Below the pieces are notes generated by a model that saw only the letters and a program-made list of their open reading frames with translations, searched no databases and was not told the DNA's origin. From positions 11,715,823 through 11,779,822 of the forward strand of contig OZ018408.1 in the NCBI GenBank assembly GCA_963969595.1: 64,000 bases of DNA, read 5' to 3'. This DNA comes from Neckera pumila (Eukaryota; Streptophyta; Bryopsida; Hypnales; Neckeraceae). A program made the position numbers and the translations under genes. Shown here one piece after another: positions 10,837 through 23,763 of the stretch. Positions within the stretch are counted from its first letter, which is position 1. The number at the start of each line of letters is the position of its first letter.

Positions 10837-13399
10837 CTAATCATTGTCAATATTGATGTCAATAATAGTTGGATCGTTTTTGTCTTCCTGGCCCTTGGAA
10901 AAATCTTGCCGCGGTTGCCAAACCACACCCTTGCACCGTTGGCACATCACCACTTGATTTCGACCCCCCACATAACGAGCCCCGCAATTCGGACAAGCAC
11001 CCTGTGGTCAATCACGCATTCAAGTATGCGGTCAATCCATTGCATGAGTTAGCTTCAAATCCTTAGTAAGGATTTTGATTCACTGACCAATATACGGTAA
11101 AGGAGTGTCCTAAAATCGTTAACAACCTGGTACCGTCTACTACACTGGCCGCACTTATTAGCAGCAACTCGTTTTTTCTTCCACTTGGTTTGCCTTCAAT
11201 TAGCAAGCGGTGTAAACATGACTTGGTACAATGTCTATGGCCACTGATTTTTGAATGTAAATGGAATTGTCTAGTATTCGTTCAATAGTGGTCAACAACC
11301 TCCAACTTTGATGGATTGCATATGAAAATTTGATCTAAAACAGATTCCGCTCTTGCACGCTAAGTGATCTCTCCCCAGCTTTGTACTGATCTCCCAATGA
11401 AAGCACACTCCTACAGATTGGTTAACATGCTTAAAGCAGCGCAAGTAGTCTAGTATCCTCTACCTTCGAATATCCAGGAAACGTTGTGATAAGATCACTA
11501 GAATTTCGAACACTTAAAAAATCTACTTGGTGAATCAATCTGACATGCAGAAAGAGGGCACAAAAACTAACCTCAACAACAGCGGCCTTTGACAATGTTC
11601 CTATTAGGAGGGGACCTGCAAATGGCAGAAACCAGAGCGAGAAGAAGAAGACCCGGAAAGCCCAACCGGACACAATAAACCATAGCAGGAGAAGTGACTG
11701 CAGAGGTAACACCACAAGAGTTAGCAGAAGACTATTGATCCAACCAAACTGCCTAAAACAAAGCCAGGAAAAAACGCAAGTCGCACAATCCATGACAATG
11801 AATACACGAACATATGAATTTCTATTGGAATCTGATGCACCAAGCCCTGCTAATTCATTTTGCGTCAAGATTCAGAACATCGACGTACCACCACGGTCTT
11901 GCCAATCGGAGTCTCCATGAAAGTAGCAACTCGTCTTCGATACTGTAGATTACAACCATGTCCACGTTCAGGACACCTAAAATCCAGTTCAGTGCAGAAC
12001 TAAAGCTTCATTCTAGGAGATATTGACAGAGATAGTACGCACATCTCTTTAAGTATCAATTTTTCCACTATATTTTAACTGAAAGACGCGCCGTGATTAA
12101 CAATGAATAATGAAGAAACACATACAGCAGGAAGCTTGAGACGAAAATCTGCAGTTGCATTTCGAGCCTTCTGTCGTAACCCATACTGCCTGTCCACATT
12201 TTGGGCTTGCTCAGTCGCATAGTCTCTTGCCTTCTGAGCATTTTCTGTTACATGATACTGCCGGTCCCACTTTCCCAATTGTTTCTTAAAGTCATATGCA
12301 AACTCTTCAAACTTTAAGTTTGCAGTTTTGGCTGCTTGCTGAGCCTGTCAAAAATTTAGCAGCTCCTCAGCCCAGACTGCAAAAATATCAAAAACAGTTC
12401 CTAATCTGCAGTTTCACAAGAAGAACAGAACCAAGGACCACGTTGGAAGGAAAATAATCGCACCTTTTAAAACGACTCTAGATGACTCAGAAATGCTTCA
12501 TCACTAACAGCCAATTCTAAGTTTTCTAATCCTTTATATTGTTACAAACAACATAAATTCAGCTGAGCAGGGGCTCGCAAAGTATAAAAAAACCTTCCAA
12601 GGACGGGGAAAACGCAATAGAGGCTCATCTTTAAGATAGAGGATACTACAACCGATAGGGAGCGGATCCGGTCTCCTACACTGACCGCTGTTAACAGCAA
12701 CTTATCTACTCATATAATCAGCTGGCCTTCAAAAGCGTGACTTCGCTAAATGTCTATGGCCACTGATCACTAAAATGAACATAACGTTGTCTCCTGTCCC
12801 TTCAATAGCAGTCTACAACGTCCCATGTTGAAAATATATAAGAAATTCATACATACTGATAAAAAACCCGATCTCGATAGATTTGACTCTTGTACCCAAA
12901 GTACTCTCTTTTCAGGTCAGTACCGATAGGTCTGCACACTCCTACATGATTAAAATGGTCAAAGTAACAAAAAGAGTCACCCTCACCTTAACTTATATGT
13001 AAATTACATTCACAAGTTTGAGGTTAAGATAGTCATGCATACCTTGCCCTGTACATCATTCGTTTCCTGAAACTCGACGGCCTTTCTCTTGACATCTGCG
13101 AACACCTGGTTCGCTTTGGTGCCAGCGGCCCGAGCTGCGTCGCCAGCCCTCCGACGTGCTTCTTCCGCCATCCGCCCCACCTGACCATCGAACCCGCTCC
13201 CCGAGGCTTCACATCTCGTGACCCGCCGCACTCTAACACCAACAAATGGCTTCTTCCTAAGGCTGTCACTTCTCCACACACTACGAGAAATGTACGTCGA
13301 AGTTGGGCCACTCCCGGGTACTCCCAATTTCACCAATTGGCTCCTCGGATGCGAAGTCACCGCATTCGCTTGCGATATGACTGCTACGGCCGTCGTCAT
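10837..13399 (-). CDS. Predicted plastid membrane protein with C-terminal zinc ribbon, 4 exons, ~305 aa
   Basis: Exons on the minus strand: 13399-13043, 12344-12126, 11748-11572 and 11001-10837. All junctions are phase 0 with GT-AG introns and the frame stays open to a TAG stop. Residues 1-65 form a Ser/Arg-rich, acid-poor leader typical of a plastid transit peptide. Residues 75-192 are charged and Ala-rich, probably helical. Residues 193-245 hold two hydrophobic spans (around INSLLLTLVVLPLQSLLLLW and the following FFFSLWFLPFAGPLLIG). The last exon has a four-cysteine zinc ribbon, CPNC and CQRC 14 residues apart, then a VVWQPRQDF motif and an acidic IIDINIDND tail. I infer a plastid envelope or thylakoid protein with a soluble zinc ribbon; function unknown. 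Its first and third introns each hold a copy of the TGTAGGRGTG repeat. The acceptor of exon 3 was chosen at GCAG rather than the TTTTAG four bases upstream, because only the former keeps the frame. Confidence 0.8.
11098..11415 (-). repeat. TGTAGGRGTG intron repeat, copy 1
   Basis: On the minus strand it starts TGTAGGAGTGTGCTTTCATT and includes GGGAGATCAGTAC, GTGGCCATAGACATT and, near its end, GCGGCCAGTGTAGTAGACGG. The copy lies in intron 3 of the zinc-ribbon gene, in sense orientation. Copy 2 shares the same blocks in the same order over about 300 bp. The termini are provisional. Confidence 0.7.
12655..12946 (-). repeat. TGTAGGRGTG intron repeat, copy 2
   Basis: It lies in intron 1 of the zinc-ribbon gene in the same orientation as copy 1. 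On the plus strand it shares TACACTGACCGC, CAGCAACT, ATGTCTATGGCCACTGAT, TTCAATAG, CTCTTGTAC, a CAGTACCGAT block and the terminal CACACTCCTACA with copy 1, with many point differences between. Confidence 0.7.
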
Positions 13400-16270
13400 G
13401 ATCTACTGCCACAATACTATAAAACACAACAGCAACTTCTTCAGCTGCCCAAACTCCGCATTCTCTCACAACCCTAACTCTCACACAAAAATTTCACCCA
13501 ACGGGATTCACATCAAGAACTACACCTCTGCAAGGAGGTTTTCTAATGCAAGCGTTTACCACCGCATTCGGGAAGTTCTGATTGACCTAGACAGGATTCA
13601 GTAAAATCAAACCTCTTTAATCGTAACAGATTTTCACTAGGGCGTAGTTTGAATGTGTGACAAAAGTGTGGTGAAGTGTGCAGGATAATCTAGAGTGTCG
13701 TTTTAGAGAACCTCAAAGAGAAAGAGTTTTAAAAATCTCCACAGTGGCGCAAGGAAACCTAAATTCCTACACAAATACGCCGAAATTGAAGCGAAGTAGT
13801 GAATAAAACAGGAGCATTCTGCACCCTAAACCCTAAACCGAAAGCTAAATGCGTGTTAGTGCTCACCTCCTCTTGCAAAGTCCAACCAGCATGAAATCGT
13901 TGTGCGAATTCAAAAATATGCTCTAGCTTGTCACCGGCGAAACCAAACTGCGTGCGCCACTCTACCGCAAACTCAAACTAGGCTACTGTGAAAATTGCTG
14001 AAGCCAAGTTGAATCCTTGCGAACGAGCCTGCAATCGTTCTATCACCACTCACCGAAAGAAGCCTCACCGAAGAATGCCTCACCGCTCCTTTCGTCCTTC
14101 GGTCGCAGGGGAAGATTTATATCTGACTAGCGGTCGGAGGGAGGTGCGTGTGCCAGTCGTGGCCCAATGGAGGGGAGTACATGGATTCGCACTGGTGGCT
14201 GGCCTGCTCTCAACTGTCAAAGAGGCTGGGATTCAGCCAGCCGTCGAGATGCAAAGAGACCAGGAATTTTCCAACAGAATTCATTTCAACTGGTGCTATC
14301 ATACCAAAATGTTTTTTTGGATAAGATATGTAATTACTAAGAATTTTTTAAGTGTAAGCTCCCTGTCTCACTGAAACCATCACATAAACTCGTTATAAAA
14401 CCAAAACCAAAATATAAAGAATCAACAATCAACCAATCACAATTAAGTAAGGAAACAATTTAATTGCACTTTGGGGGAATACTTTCAAAAGTGATCTACT
14501 TGTCAATAATGGGTTCATGGACGTTTTTGTCTTGTGTGGTTTCAATTTATTGCTACATGTAGCTCCTAATGAAGTAATGAGAATGACTTTTCAGTACTTT
14601 TGAAGACACCACATGGGACTTTTCTTTATTCAATTTTTATCTATTTGCTCTAGAGTGGAAGGGAGGAGCTTGGCATTGATAAAAGCTACATGGGAGGAAA
14701 TTGGAATAGCTACCTTACTCAAAAAGCATGCGAGTGCTACAAGGACAAAGCCTCTTGTAGTTTAGCCACTTATTTCTTACATTAAACATTCAATCTTCTT
14801 CATTGATTGTAATAATATAAAATTTGGCTATGTTGGAATTTTTTTTCTAATAAATAATACAATCAATCAAATTGGTCATTTCAAAATCATGACATCTTGG
14901 TGCTTCAAGGGCTAAGTGTCCATCAGCAAAACTTGTTCATTTTGGATGCACATGTTCAATAGTCACAATAAGTGGTTTGATTTCATTGTTGTGCTTAGAG
15001 GAGTATAAATTGTTTTTTTAATATAGGCAAATAAAAATGAGGAAGAATGAGAGTGCAACCATGTTCTTCTATTAGTGGGTGTCAAAAAAGGAAGATGGCT
15101 TGGTGAATAGAATAGTTGTATCCTACAAAGGTAGAAAAGAAACCCTACAAACAGAAATGAAGCCACATCATCTCAAATATGAGCCATCTTCTTATTCACC
15201 CTAGCCCATGGATGATGGAATTTTCTAATTATTAAGTGGATCTCGAAGGCTATTGGTTATCTCTCCATCTACTCATGCTTCATTCAACAACTCTAATATC
15301 ACTAATTAATACAATGGATTTGTGATGAATTATTGGATGTTGTCCTCATAGTCCACAAGTGCCAAGAAGTCACCTATGAAGACATTTTAAGAAAAAAATT
15401 CTATAAGGCAGAAGCACCCATGGTTGATCTTTTAAGGGATTTTCCAGCATCAGATCATGAATAGTTTATGACGGAGCAAATTTTTTGCATGTAGAAAGAT
15501 AGGAAATATGGGAATTGAAATTTTTTCATAATTTTATTCCAAAGTTGAAATTATTGTAAATTTTGGGAGCCAAAAATTACTCAGAACCCATTGCCAGTCT
15601 ATAGACTCTTCCAATTCCAATCTATGAAGAATTGCTTCTTTGCTCAATACTTTGGGACATGTGTCATAACCTTATTAGTCCCAACCTTGAAAAAAAACAT
15701 TCCAAACTTAGGTTGGATTTGTTTAGGTTTGTTCTAGCTAAGATCGGAAATAGTACCCCTTACAGATTGGGAATAGTTCCAGGTCAACAATGGGTGCCTC
15801 TACCTTAATGATCATCTCGCCATAGATTCCAACCATGATATTAACTTAAAATCCACATAATCTCAAGACAATATGGTGGTTACAATGTCACTCCATTGGA
15901 GCCCAATGTCTCATTATTTCAAGAGAACAATAAATGATGACACATAACCACAATGGCACCGTCTATCTCTGACAAGGTGAACCATTTACCTTATTTCTTA
16001 AATTGACATAAAATTTGCTTCATAGTGGTTGCCCTCCAAGTTGTGGGGTCCCAGGAACAAGTGATACATGAATGAAGCCTCGGGGCTCAGTCAGTTTATT
16101 CCTCGATTGGCAAAAATCTTGAAGCACCCACACAGATTGCGGTGTTCGCTTCCACAAAATCACTAATGTACAGATCATAATGTTTCTGGAACCTACATAG
16201 TACATACTCCTGGCAGAATTGTTGCACGTTACAAAGAAAAAGGGGAAAGCAGAACTGCCGAGTCTAATGT
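13400..16270. other. Intergenic: 5' flank of the zinc-ribbon gene, then AT-rich DNA
   Basis: 13400-14250 is moderately GC-rich promoter/5' UTR sequence. Plus-strand frames there (13218-13604 and 13988-14374) look like shadows without domain features. From about 14300 the DNA becomes AT-rich with no coding signal. The last few hundred bases before 16270 are probably the 3' UTR of the PPR-CBS gene. Confidence 0.5.
13823..13839 (+). promoter_or_regulatory. Double telo-box (AAACCCTAAACC) upstream of the zinc-ribbon gene
   Basis: ACCCTAAACCCTAAACC lies about 425 bases upstream of the ATG at 13399, in inverted orientation relative to that gene. Telo-boxes are known promoter elements of plant housekeeping and ribosomal-protein genes. 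Here a regulatory role is inferred from motif and position only. Confidence 0.4.
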
Positions 16271-19200
16271 TTAGTCTTCTTCTATGGTATCGTCTGATGA
16301 GAGTGAGAAAGGCAGAGCCTGGGAAGAAATGAAAGTGGCTTCCCGTGTCAAGAAGCCCAACACTCGTTCGCCCTGGAACTCGCCTTTGTTCAAGGAATAC
16401 CCCGTGCGATCACTGATCACCATGAGCAGCTTGGTCTTGGGCTGCAGCAGCATAGTGATGGCCTTCGATACTGGCGTCGACGCAGTGACGGAGGGTGGCG
16501 GCTCTCTCATCACGTCTCCAAGCCGAGCTGTCATCTGCATACAACATTTCCTTCCAATGGTCAGAGGATAACTGATAAATTTAACAACTAAATACTAACC
16601 TATGTACACCAGATCAGCATTGATCAGGGTTCTTTCAGTTAGACTGCCTTAATTTCTGTTCAGTCTTGTTGATACTTGAAAGACCATTCCAACAAATTTA
16701 GTATGAAATTTTTGGACACCATGTGAAAAAATGTGAATTTTCAAAGTGCAGGTAATAGAGGTACCCCAAATCGACACTAGCTCTCATGTTCAGATTGTCT
16801 ACATTTCAGGCAAGAACCTATACGAGTGGCTTTCAGGTAAGGGTTGTAGTAGGTGTGCCATGCAATTCAGAAGGTCTTTTGTTTGAAGACTGGCATAATG
16901 CTAAAAGATGTACATAAGGTCACTTGTTTGGACACCTAGATGGCGTGATGATTATCTTCAAGGTGACACGTAGGATATGATGACACTTTCAGCAATTGGC
17001 AACATGCTACGTGGAACTTGATAATTTAAGCATTATCGGTTTGAGTTAACTATTTACAACACTGTCCCTAGCATAGTGTTATAAGAGGCGATGAGAGAAA
17101 TCGGAATTACCTCCTTGCAGTCTGCTGCGTAGACAACACCAACACAAGAGCCCCGTTCGTTAACAACAGGGATGGCGTCACTTTCGAAGAATCTCATCAC
17201 CACTTTACGGATTTCAACATCCACTGAAAGCGGCCTAATCTCCTCGGGGGAAATCATCAAATTTTCCACTATGTCATTTTGGGATACCTGCGCACCATCA
17301 GCAAGAAAGAAGACCTTGTTAAGAACTTTCAAACTCATCGCTTACAAAGAAAAAGGAGTGGGTAAACCACTTGTGATCTTGACTGCAAGTTGTTCAGATA
17401 GGGTTAGACTATCTTAACCATTGGCACACATACACCGTCATCAGTATTGATTGCAAAGACTCTGTTCTCTCCGAGGAAACCAAGCACACGAATAGGCTCA
17501 CGTTCGTTACTATGACATACTTCTAGACAAATTCTCAATGTAAATCATTGCCTGAGAATACTCACCCCTGGCTTTAGTTTGTAAGGGCTGAAAATATCCT
17601 CATTGAATCTGGTTAAGGCCTGCAAGCGAACAACAGCCTGGCAATGATGTCACCCCCATCAGCGTTTGCTTCGACCTTCTATCCTAATCATATCTAACAG
17701 GAAAAGAGGCAAGTTAACAAGGTAATATGACCAGCATATGTATTATGGAGACCAAAATAGCGATGTGGGAGGGAGTTAAACTACGGACCATGTATGCGCG
17801 CCTGCTCAAAGGGATTCCCTTCTTCAGTCCGACCATGTTTTTTAACGTCTGTTTCGCTACACCCAGCTGCGGCCAGAGAAAAACGAGGTGAGGCAACACA
17901 TTCACTGCTAAGAGTAGTCATCAGGGTCAAACAACTGGATCGATTTCAGATATATGAAACTTACTTTGCCAGCAAGTACAGCAGCTTCTATGTAAAGCTC
18001 ATCTGCTTCAGCACGATCTTCTGCCCACACATGACCTCCAGCTTCAGCTACCATTCGTGTCCGAAGTGATCCCACGGATTCGAACTCCCCTCTCTCAGCA
18101 AATGCTCTCATCAGTGATAAGAACACATGAGCTCGTGGCTTGAACTGCCCATCTTGCTTTGCAGTACTTTGCATCTCATCCATATACATGCGTCCTTCTG
18201 GAATCATGAATATCATAGCCAAGCATGAGTCACAACGTTTAAAATGGTCATACATTAGCACAAGAATAGCATAGTGAGGTATGTTCCATTAAACATAAAT
18301 TTGGAGTAAATGAAAAGACTCACGTTGAGGTGATCCAGCTGCAATGCAAGCATCAATAATGGCAGTGTACGCAACTCGATCTAACACACACGTTGGGGTT
18401 GCTTTCATGTCATCCACCATGCTACATACACCTTGCAAATCTCTTACATCTGCTAGTCCCTGCCAAAGGCGACCAATAACCTTGGTGTCAAAAATCATTA
18501 TATAATGACCTCACAGTAATGCAACATCACCAGATACTTATAAACACTGATTACAAAATACACGGAGATAATAATTGAGCTAACCAGCAAGTTTGAACAA
18601 CTTGTGGTCGAAATCCACATTACAAAGCTGCAAATTTATCGAAGTACATATGAACTTGATAGAAATCTTAAAAAAATCTTCAACCACGCCATTCCAAACA
18701 TCAGGATAAACCTATAGAAGTTGCAGAAGGGCAGTGAACTGATACCCGTAAGAGCGTTGTATACGTCACCACATCCGGCAGCAACCTTGACGTGTTCAAT
18801 CTCTTAGCTTCTTCCTGCCCCAATGTTCACCCATAGATACCTCAGGTATTGACAACTATGCACACATCCCAAGGCCATGAAGACTGCTTGCACTAATCCA
18901 ACAGCATTTCCAAGATTGTGAAATAAATTCCAATCTTCCTTGATCACTTGAATAAACTGAACTCTCAACTAGCGTCAACTGACACCTCCACAAAGATAAA
19001 AAGAGGTAATCCAGAGTTGAATACGAACCTTCATGGCAGATAATAGTTTTAAGGCTCTTTGGAGATCACCGCCACGCACACACGCTAATATAAGAGAGTT
19101 AAAAGTGACCCGCTGCGGCTGTAGGTTATGTGAGCGCATCTCATCCATTAGCTTCAACGCCTCGAGTGGATTATCAGACCGTGAGTAACCCTGTCAAATT

Positions 19201-21799
19201 ACAGCGAACATAAGTCGGACTTCAATAATAGAGTTACCATTTAGGCAGAAAAAAAACTTCAAAACGAAAAAAAAAACTCATTCATCGCAAAAAATATCAA
19301 AAAAATGAATTACGTCAAATGCACTGCCACCCACAATTGCATATTGATAGTTTTCTCAAATCAATTATATTCAAAAGGCATAACACGGGAGCACCTTAAT
19401 CAGCAGATTAAATGTGAAAGTTGTAAGGCCTGTCTTCCTCACAGAAGATCTATATCGAAGCAGCACACCCCTAGCCCGGAGTGCATCCCCTGCAAAAATG
19501 ACGCAAAATTTGAGGATCAAAACTGACAGCTACAACAGATTCTGTGTCTCTATATGATTTTTTATTCTCTCTTGACTGAGAACCTCAGGCAGTGGATTCT
19601 CGACGGGACATCTTGAGTCCGTAGGATTTCAGCTATTATCGTGATATCGGCTATGAAAAGTGAATGATCTCTTCAAATTTATATATGCCTGTCCATGATG
19701 CAATTAAACACGTGGCGATCAGGGACTGACCTGCATGGGCACATGCATTGACCAATGTATTGAGATGAACATCTGTGAGCTCCACATGTCGTCCTGGAGC
19801 TTTTCCCGACTCCAGCGCTTCTACAAGTTCAAATGCATCATCTAGCCTTCGTACCTCCCCCAAACCCTGCAAGAAATAATCTGCTTGTGAGAATCTGTCG
19901 TCAACCCTCAACCAATAATCGACAAATAGCAATCATAAGCAGAACTCAGTATAACCAGTGTCTGATCAGCTATCATAAACCAACTCTGGTATATCCTTCT
20001 CTAATGAACCATGCATAACCTAATATTCAGGATTCGCACCATCGCATACTCAGCATCATTTCGGCACTTAACTCTGGATTCTTTACCTTCAGAAGTGTCC
20101 CATATGTGACATTATCCACTCCACAACCATCAGGTTTCACCATTTCGTCATAGAGCGCTAAGGCACGGTCCATATCCTTACAGGCAACGCATGCCATCAT
20201 GGCTGCATTCATGATGACGTGATTCAGCTTGCCATGCTCTTGCTTTGCTTGCTCTAACTCCTCAAACACCTGACATGCAGGACTAGGAATTAAGATATCA
20301 CCCCCACAAAGGGAAAATAAAAAAAACAAGAGAAATCCAATCACGAACAGCTGAAAGCCATGTAGATTTCTCACGAAAACACACGATTCTTCATGCTGCC
20401 AAAAGCAGAATATATGAAAGCAGATCTACACAGAAAATTATCCTCAAACGAACTCATGCTTAGCTGCACTCCCTTGCAATCAAAAAGGCTAGAAATATTA
20501 CGAGATCAAGCTGATGCCGCTTGCTTAGCTCCATGATCCTCCGCGTCAGCTCACGCAGCTTAAACTCTTTCTTTCGCCAAAATGGATAGGCTTTCTCCTC
20601 TTCATTCCCATCAACATTTAATAATTCACGCTCACGCTCCATTATCTCCAACTCTCTTCTCTTTCTTACCTGCATGTCACGTGAGGCATGTGAGGACATT
20701 GTTCATTCTATAGACTAACATGAGCTCATAGCTCTCATATCAATTGGTTTCCAACGCAGCACTTCGTCTCTTGGCCTTGTGCAAGACTCAACTAGAAGGT
20801 AGAGAATTCTGTAAGCGTCACTTAGAGCATAATAATATATGTAGGAGTGTGATTTTTGGGCGATCAGTATAGAGTTGGGGAGAGATCGCTATGAGTACAA
20901 GAGTCAAATCTGCTATCACTATGTATGGATTTCTCATGCAATTTCGAAGTTGTGAGTCACTACAAGTGACAGCAGAAAACCCCATTTCCATTAACACTGA
21001 GTGACGGGAACCGGCCCAATGGTTTCAGTATCCTATAGCGTGATCCGCAGGGAACTGACGGAGAACAACCCGATAAAAGATTTTGAATCATTTTGACTAA
21101 AAGAAAAAGAAGAAAAGCATATACGTATGAGGAAGAGATGTCAAGGACGTTGAACCTGAGCAAGAAGCTCCAGCTGCGTTTCATATGGCATAACCGGCTT
21201 TGGTGTCTTTCGTCGCCTCCTTGGACTTCTACGGGGGCTTGAAAGGCTAGGCGGACTCGGAATGCTGGGAGGGCATGAAGTGCTGGCCATGTCAGGAGCG
21301 GCTTCTTCCCAGTCATCTGCTACGCAAATGGAACCAAAATTAGGGCAGTCACAGATTAGCCTTTGCGACCTAAATCCAATCTCTACCAGAAAACCAAAAA
21401 ATCCAAATATTCCTATAGTAAACCTCTTATATCCTACATTCCTTTAAAAAGTCTTTTCTAACACACGCATGAGATTATGTATGTAGAATAATGTATGAAG
21501 TACGGCTAATATAGTACATATTTTAGCTAGGTTGAAATGTAGAAACTATTAGCAGGATATAGACCAATTCAGAGTGAATCGAACAACTGAGAGAGAGATA
21601 AAATTTGAATACAGCAGCCCTCTAATGAATGTGATTAACATACAAGGAGAGCTCCGTAAAAGATCAAACCATTGCTAATGGAGTAAGTCGCGCGAGGCCG
21701 GAGCGAAGACTGAGCACGTTGCTGCGGCTTCGACGTCGAAACTTGGGCCGTCCTCAAATTCCAGGAACAAACCCTAGAAGCCATCATAGCCGTCGCCAT
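16271..21799 (-). CDS. Plastid PPR-CBS protein (At5g10690-like), 16 exons, ~720 aa
   Basis: Traced exons: 21799-21670, 21319-21156, 20669-20502, 20269-20087, 19866-19731, 19489-19395, 19190-19029, 18814-18746, 18627-18585, 18452-18324, 18197-17965, 17866-17789, 17619-17566, 17496-17419, 17287-17111 and 16534-16271. Phases agree across every junction. Residues 1-43 look like a transit peptide (MATAMMASRVCSWNLRTAQ...). A Ser/Pro/Arg-rich linker and a charged coiled-coil-like segment (RKRRELEIMERERELL) follow. Residues ~150-510 hold PPR helices, e.g. HVIMNAAMMACVACKDMDRA, VTFNSLILACVRGGDLQRAL, PDVVTYTTLLR and RVAYTAIIDACIAAGSPQ. The C-terminal ~190 residues hold paired CBS motifs (IPVVNERGSCVGVVYAADC; RVLGFLTREATFI). 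PPR tracts bind RNA or act as helical scaffolds; CBS pairs bind adenosyl ligands. The combination matches a single-copy plant family that I know from Arabidopsis At5g10690. The donor of exon 1 (GTTTGA) and the acceptor of exon 10 are the least certain. Intron 2 holds a TGTAGGRGTG repeat in antisense. Confidence 0.85.
20840..20955 (+). repeat. TGTAGGRGTG intron repeat, copy 3 (truncated)
   Basis: Begins TGTAGGAGTGTGATTTTTGG, followed by CGATCAGTATAGAGTTGGGG, AGAGATCGCT and GTACAAGAGTCAAATCTG, matching the first ~110 bases of copies 1 and 2. It lies in intron 2 of the PPR-CBS gene, antisense to the gene, and its distal two-thirds are missing. Confidence 0.65.
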
Positions 21800-23630
21800 C
21801 GCACCACACTCTCACGAATCGCCACTCCAAAGCGCTACAACAGACAGACAGGTTTCCATGAGTTCCAAGTGTCCCCTAAACTTGTTCAGAATATCGTAAG
21901 CTGTACTCCCTCCGTCCCCGTACAGATGTAATTCAGAGAGAAACTGCAAAGCTTAAGGCGACGTCTTAATATCCTGCCTGTCTATTATTTTCCAGTGCAG
22001 ACCTCTGTTCAAGAGACATAGCGTCCACGTCGACGTCCAAGGCGCTTTGCAATCAATACAGATAGATCCGGAGCAAACAATGTCCACAGGAATCGCCTAG
22101 TAGAGAGGAATCGGCACTGCCCAAACACGGCGGGATTGGGAACTAGCAATCCGGTCGTGCTGGAATATGTTGAAAACAGTAGCCTATGCTTGAATAAATG
22201 AACGACATCATGTACTTTGGAACTGAATTCTTCGCGAAATTCATCATTCAAAATGCAATACAAAGTCGATTCCAGCTACACTATGCTAGGGTTTATGTCT
22301 CCGAAGCTAGTTCACAGCCACCTGCATGAAAATGGTGCACCAAAAGCCCAGCCTCCAGTCTGCTCCCCTTGCCAATGTCACAACGTGCCTGACCATTACA
22401 AACCCTGAAAACGAGAAATTGTGAAGGGCAAAAGCGGAGAATGCGTCACCTCAAATTCCAGCAACAAACATCGCCACCGCTTGAAGCCGCTGGAACCTCA
22501 AAGGCGCCCCCTCTACTCCCGAATGAGCCCGAGACTGAGCTCCAAATGGATCGCTTCTGATTTTTTTTTCTGGCCACAGCTCAATCACGTGCCCTCTGTC
22601 CAATGCGAGACGTAGTATCTGAATTGAGCTTGTGAAATTTCTGATGGTTGGGACTTGGGGCGTGCTCGCTGTGTGCCAGTCCCGCTGAAGGAGCAAAAGT
22701 GGATAATGGAACAGAGTTTGGATGATTTTCGTTCGATGAATGTGGGGATATGGTACAAAAATCTTGCGGGGTCCAATTGTATAGTAGATATTGGTGTGCG
22801 TTCGTCGGTGACACCGTCTTTTCGTTAGTTGGACAGATTCCTTGCGTTGCCTTCCGTCAGTATGATTTTATCGTTCGTTCGTTTCTTTTTTTTCGTTGCC
22901 TTATTTCTTTTCCTACTTCTCATCGCACCTGTAAAATAAACACACATCAATCTGTTTGGGATTTTTAACAACCCCCCGGGAATCACCCTCAAAAACACAT
23001 ATTGAAAAAAGTTGGATCTATTATAAATATTTTTATTCTTATTCTTATTCATAGTCTTTATCCTTAAAACTAACATTGAAAATAACTACATAGGTGCGTG
23101 TGCAATACTAGTGCATTGTCCATTACTAGTGCAGTTATAGTGTGGGAGTGAATTGAAGAGAATTGGAGAATAATGTGGGGGTGAATTGGAATTATACATT
23201 CAATATGGGAAATAAACGCTATGCTTGTATTCCTAGTGTTTGTGTTTGTGTTCATGTGCATGCGTTCTTGTTATAATTGATGCACTTTGTGATATGGATT
23301 GCAATGCTTCTTATGTCAATATTAACTTATACATTAATCTATACCTTAACAACTTCACCCTTGGGATTAATTCTCCTTGTAGGTGTTTGAAGTGTGACGA
23401 GCTCCTCAGCTGTTGTTGGATGAATGCCCACCTAAAAGCAACAACATCCAAGAATCAATCTTAGATCGAATTCAAATTTCGGGAAAGATAACAACCACTT
23501 TCACCCCTACATCTGAAGTCCCTCTAAACAAATAGAATAGATTGAGTGAAGACAATTCATTTGGCTAAACCTCATTAAAAAAACTCAATCTGGTGAATCC
23601 TCCTAAACATTAAACTACTGATAAAAAATG
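21800..23630. other. Upstream flank of the PPR-CBS gene and intergenic DNA
   Basis: 21800-22720 is GC-richer, consistent with promoter and 5' UTR sequence. Short frames on both strands overlap and none carries a recognisable domain. A Stowaway-type terminus (TACTCCCTCCGTCCC) occurs once at 21904-21918 without a visible partner. From 22900 on the DNA is AT-rich and featureless. Confidence 0.45.
21904..21925 (+). mobile_element. Lone Stowaway-like terminus
   Basis: GTACTCCCTCCGTCCC is the classic 5' terminal motif of plant Stowaway MITEs (Tc1/mariner superfamily). No matching inverted end was found within a few hundred bases, so this may be a fragment or a chance match. It is also bracketed by a short CTGTAC/GTACAG palindrome. 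Confidence 0.3.
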
Positions 23631-23763
23631 TTTAGTATATTGTACCGATTGGATTTATGATATGCTTGTAAATCTGTGAATTTGTGAATAATGGACTTGG
23701 AGCTCCCTTTTCCGTCATTCTTTGGGGTGGAATATCAAGAGTTTTTTCTCTCTCTCTCGATCT

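Noticed and set aside
13218..14374. Plus-strand frames of 128 codons (13218-13604 and 13988-14374)
   Set aside because: The first is antisense to exon 1 of the zinc-ribbon gene; the second has no motif or splice support.
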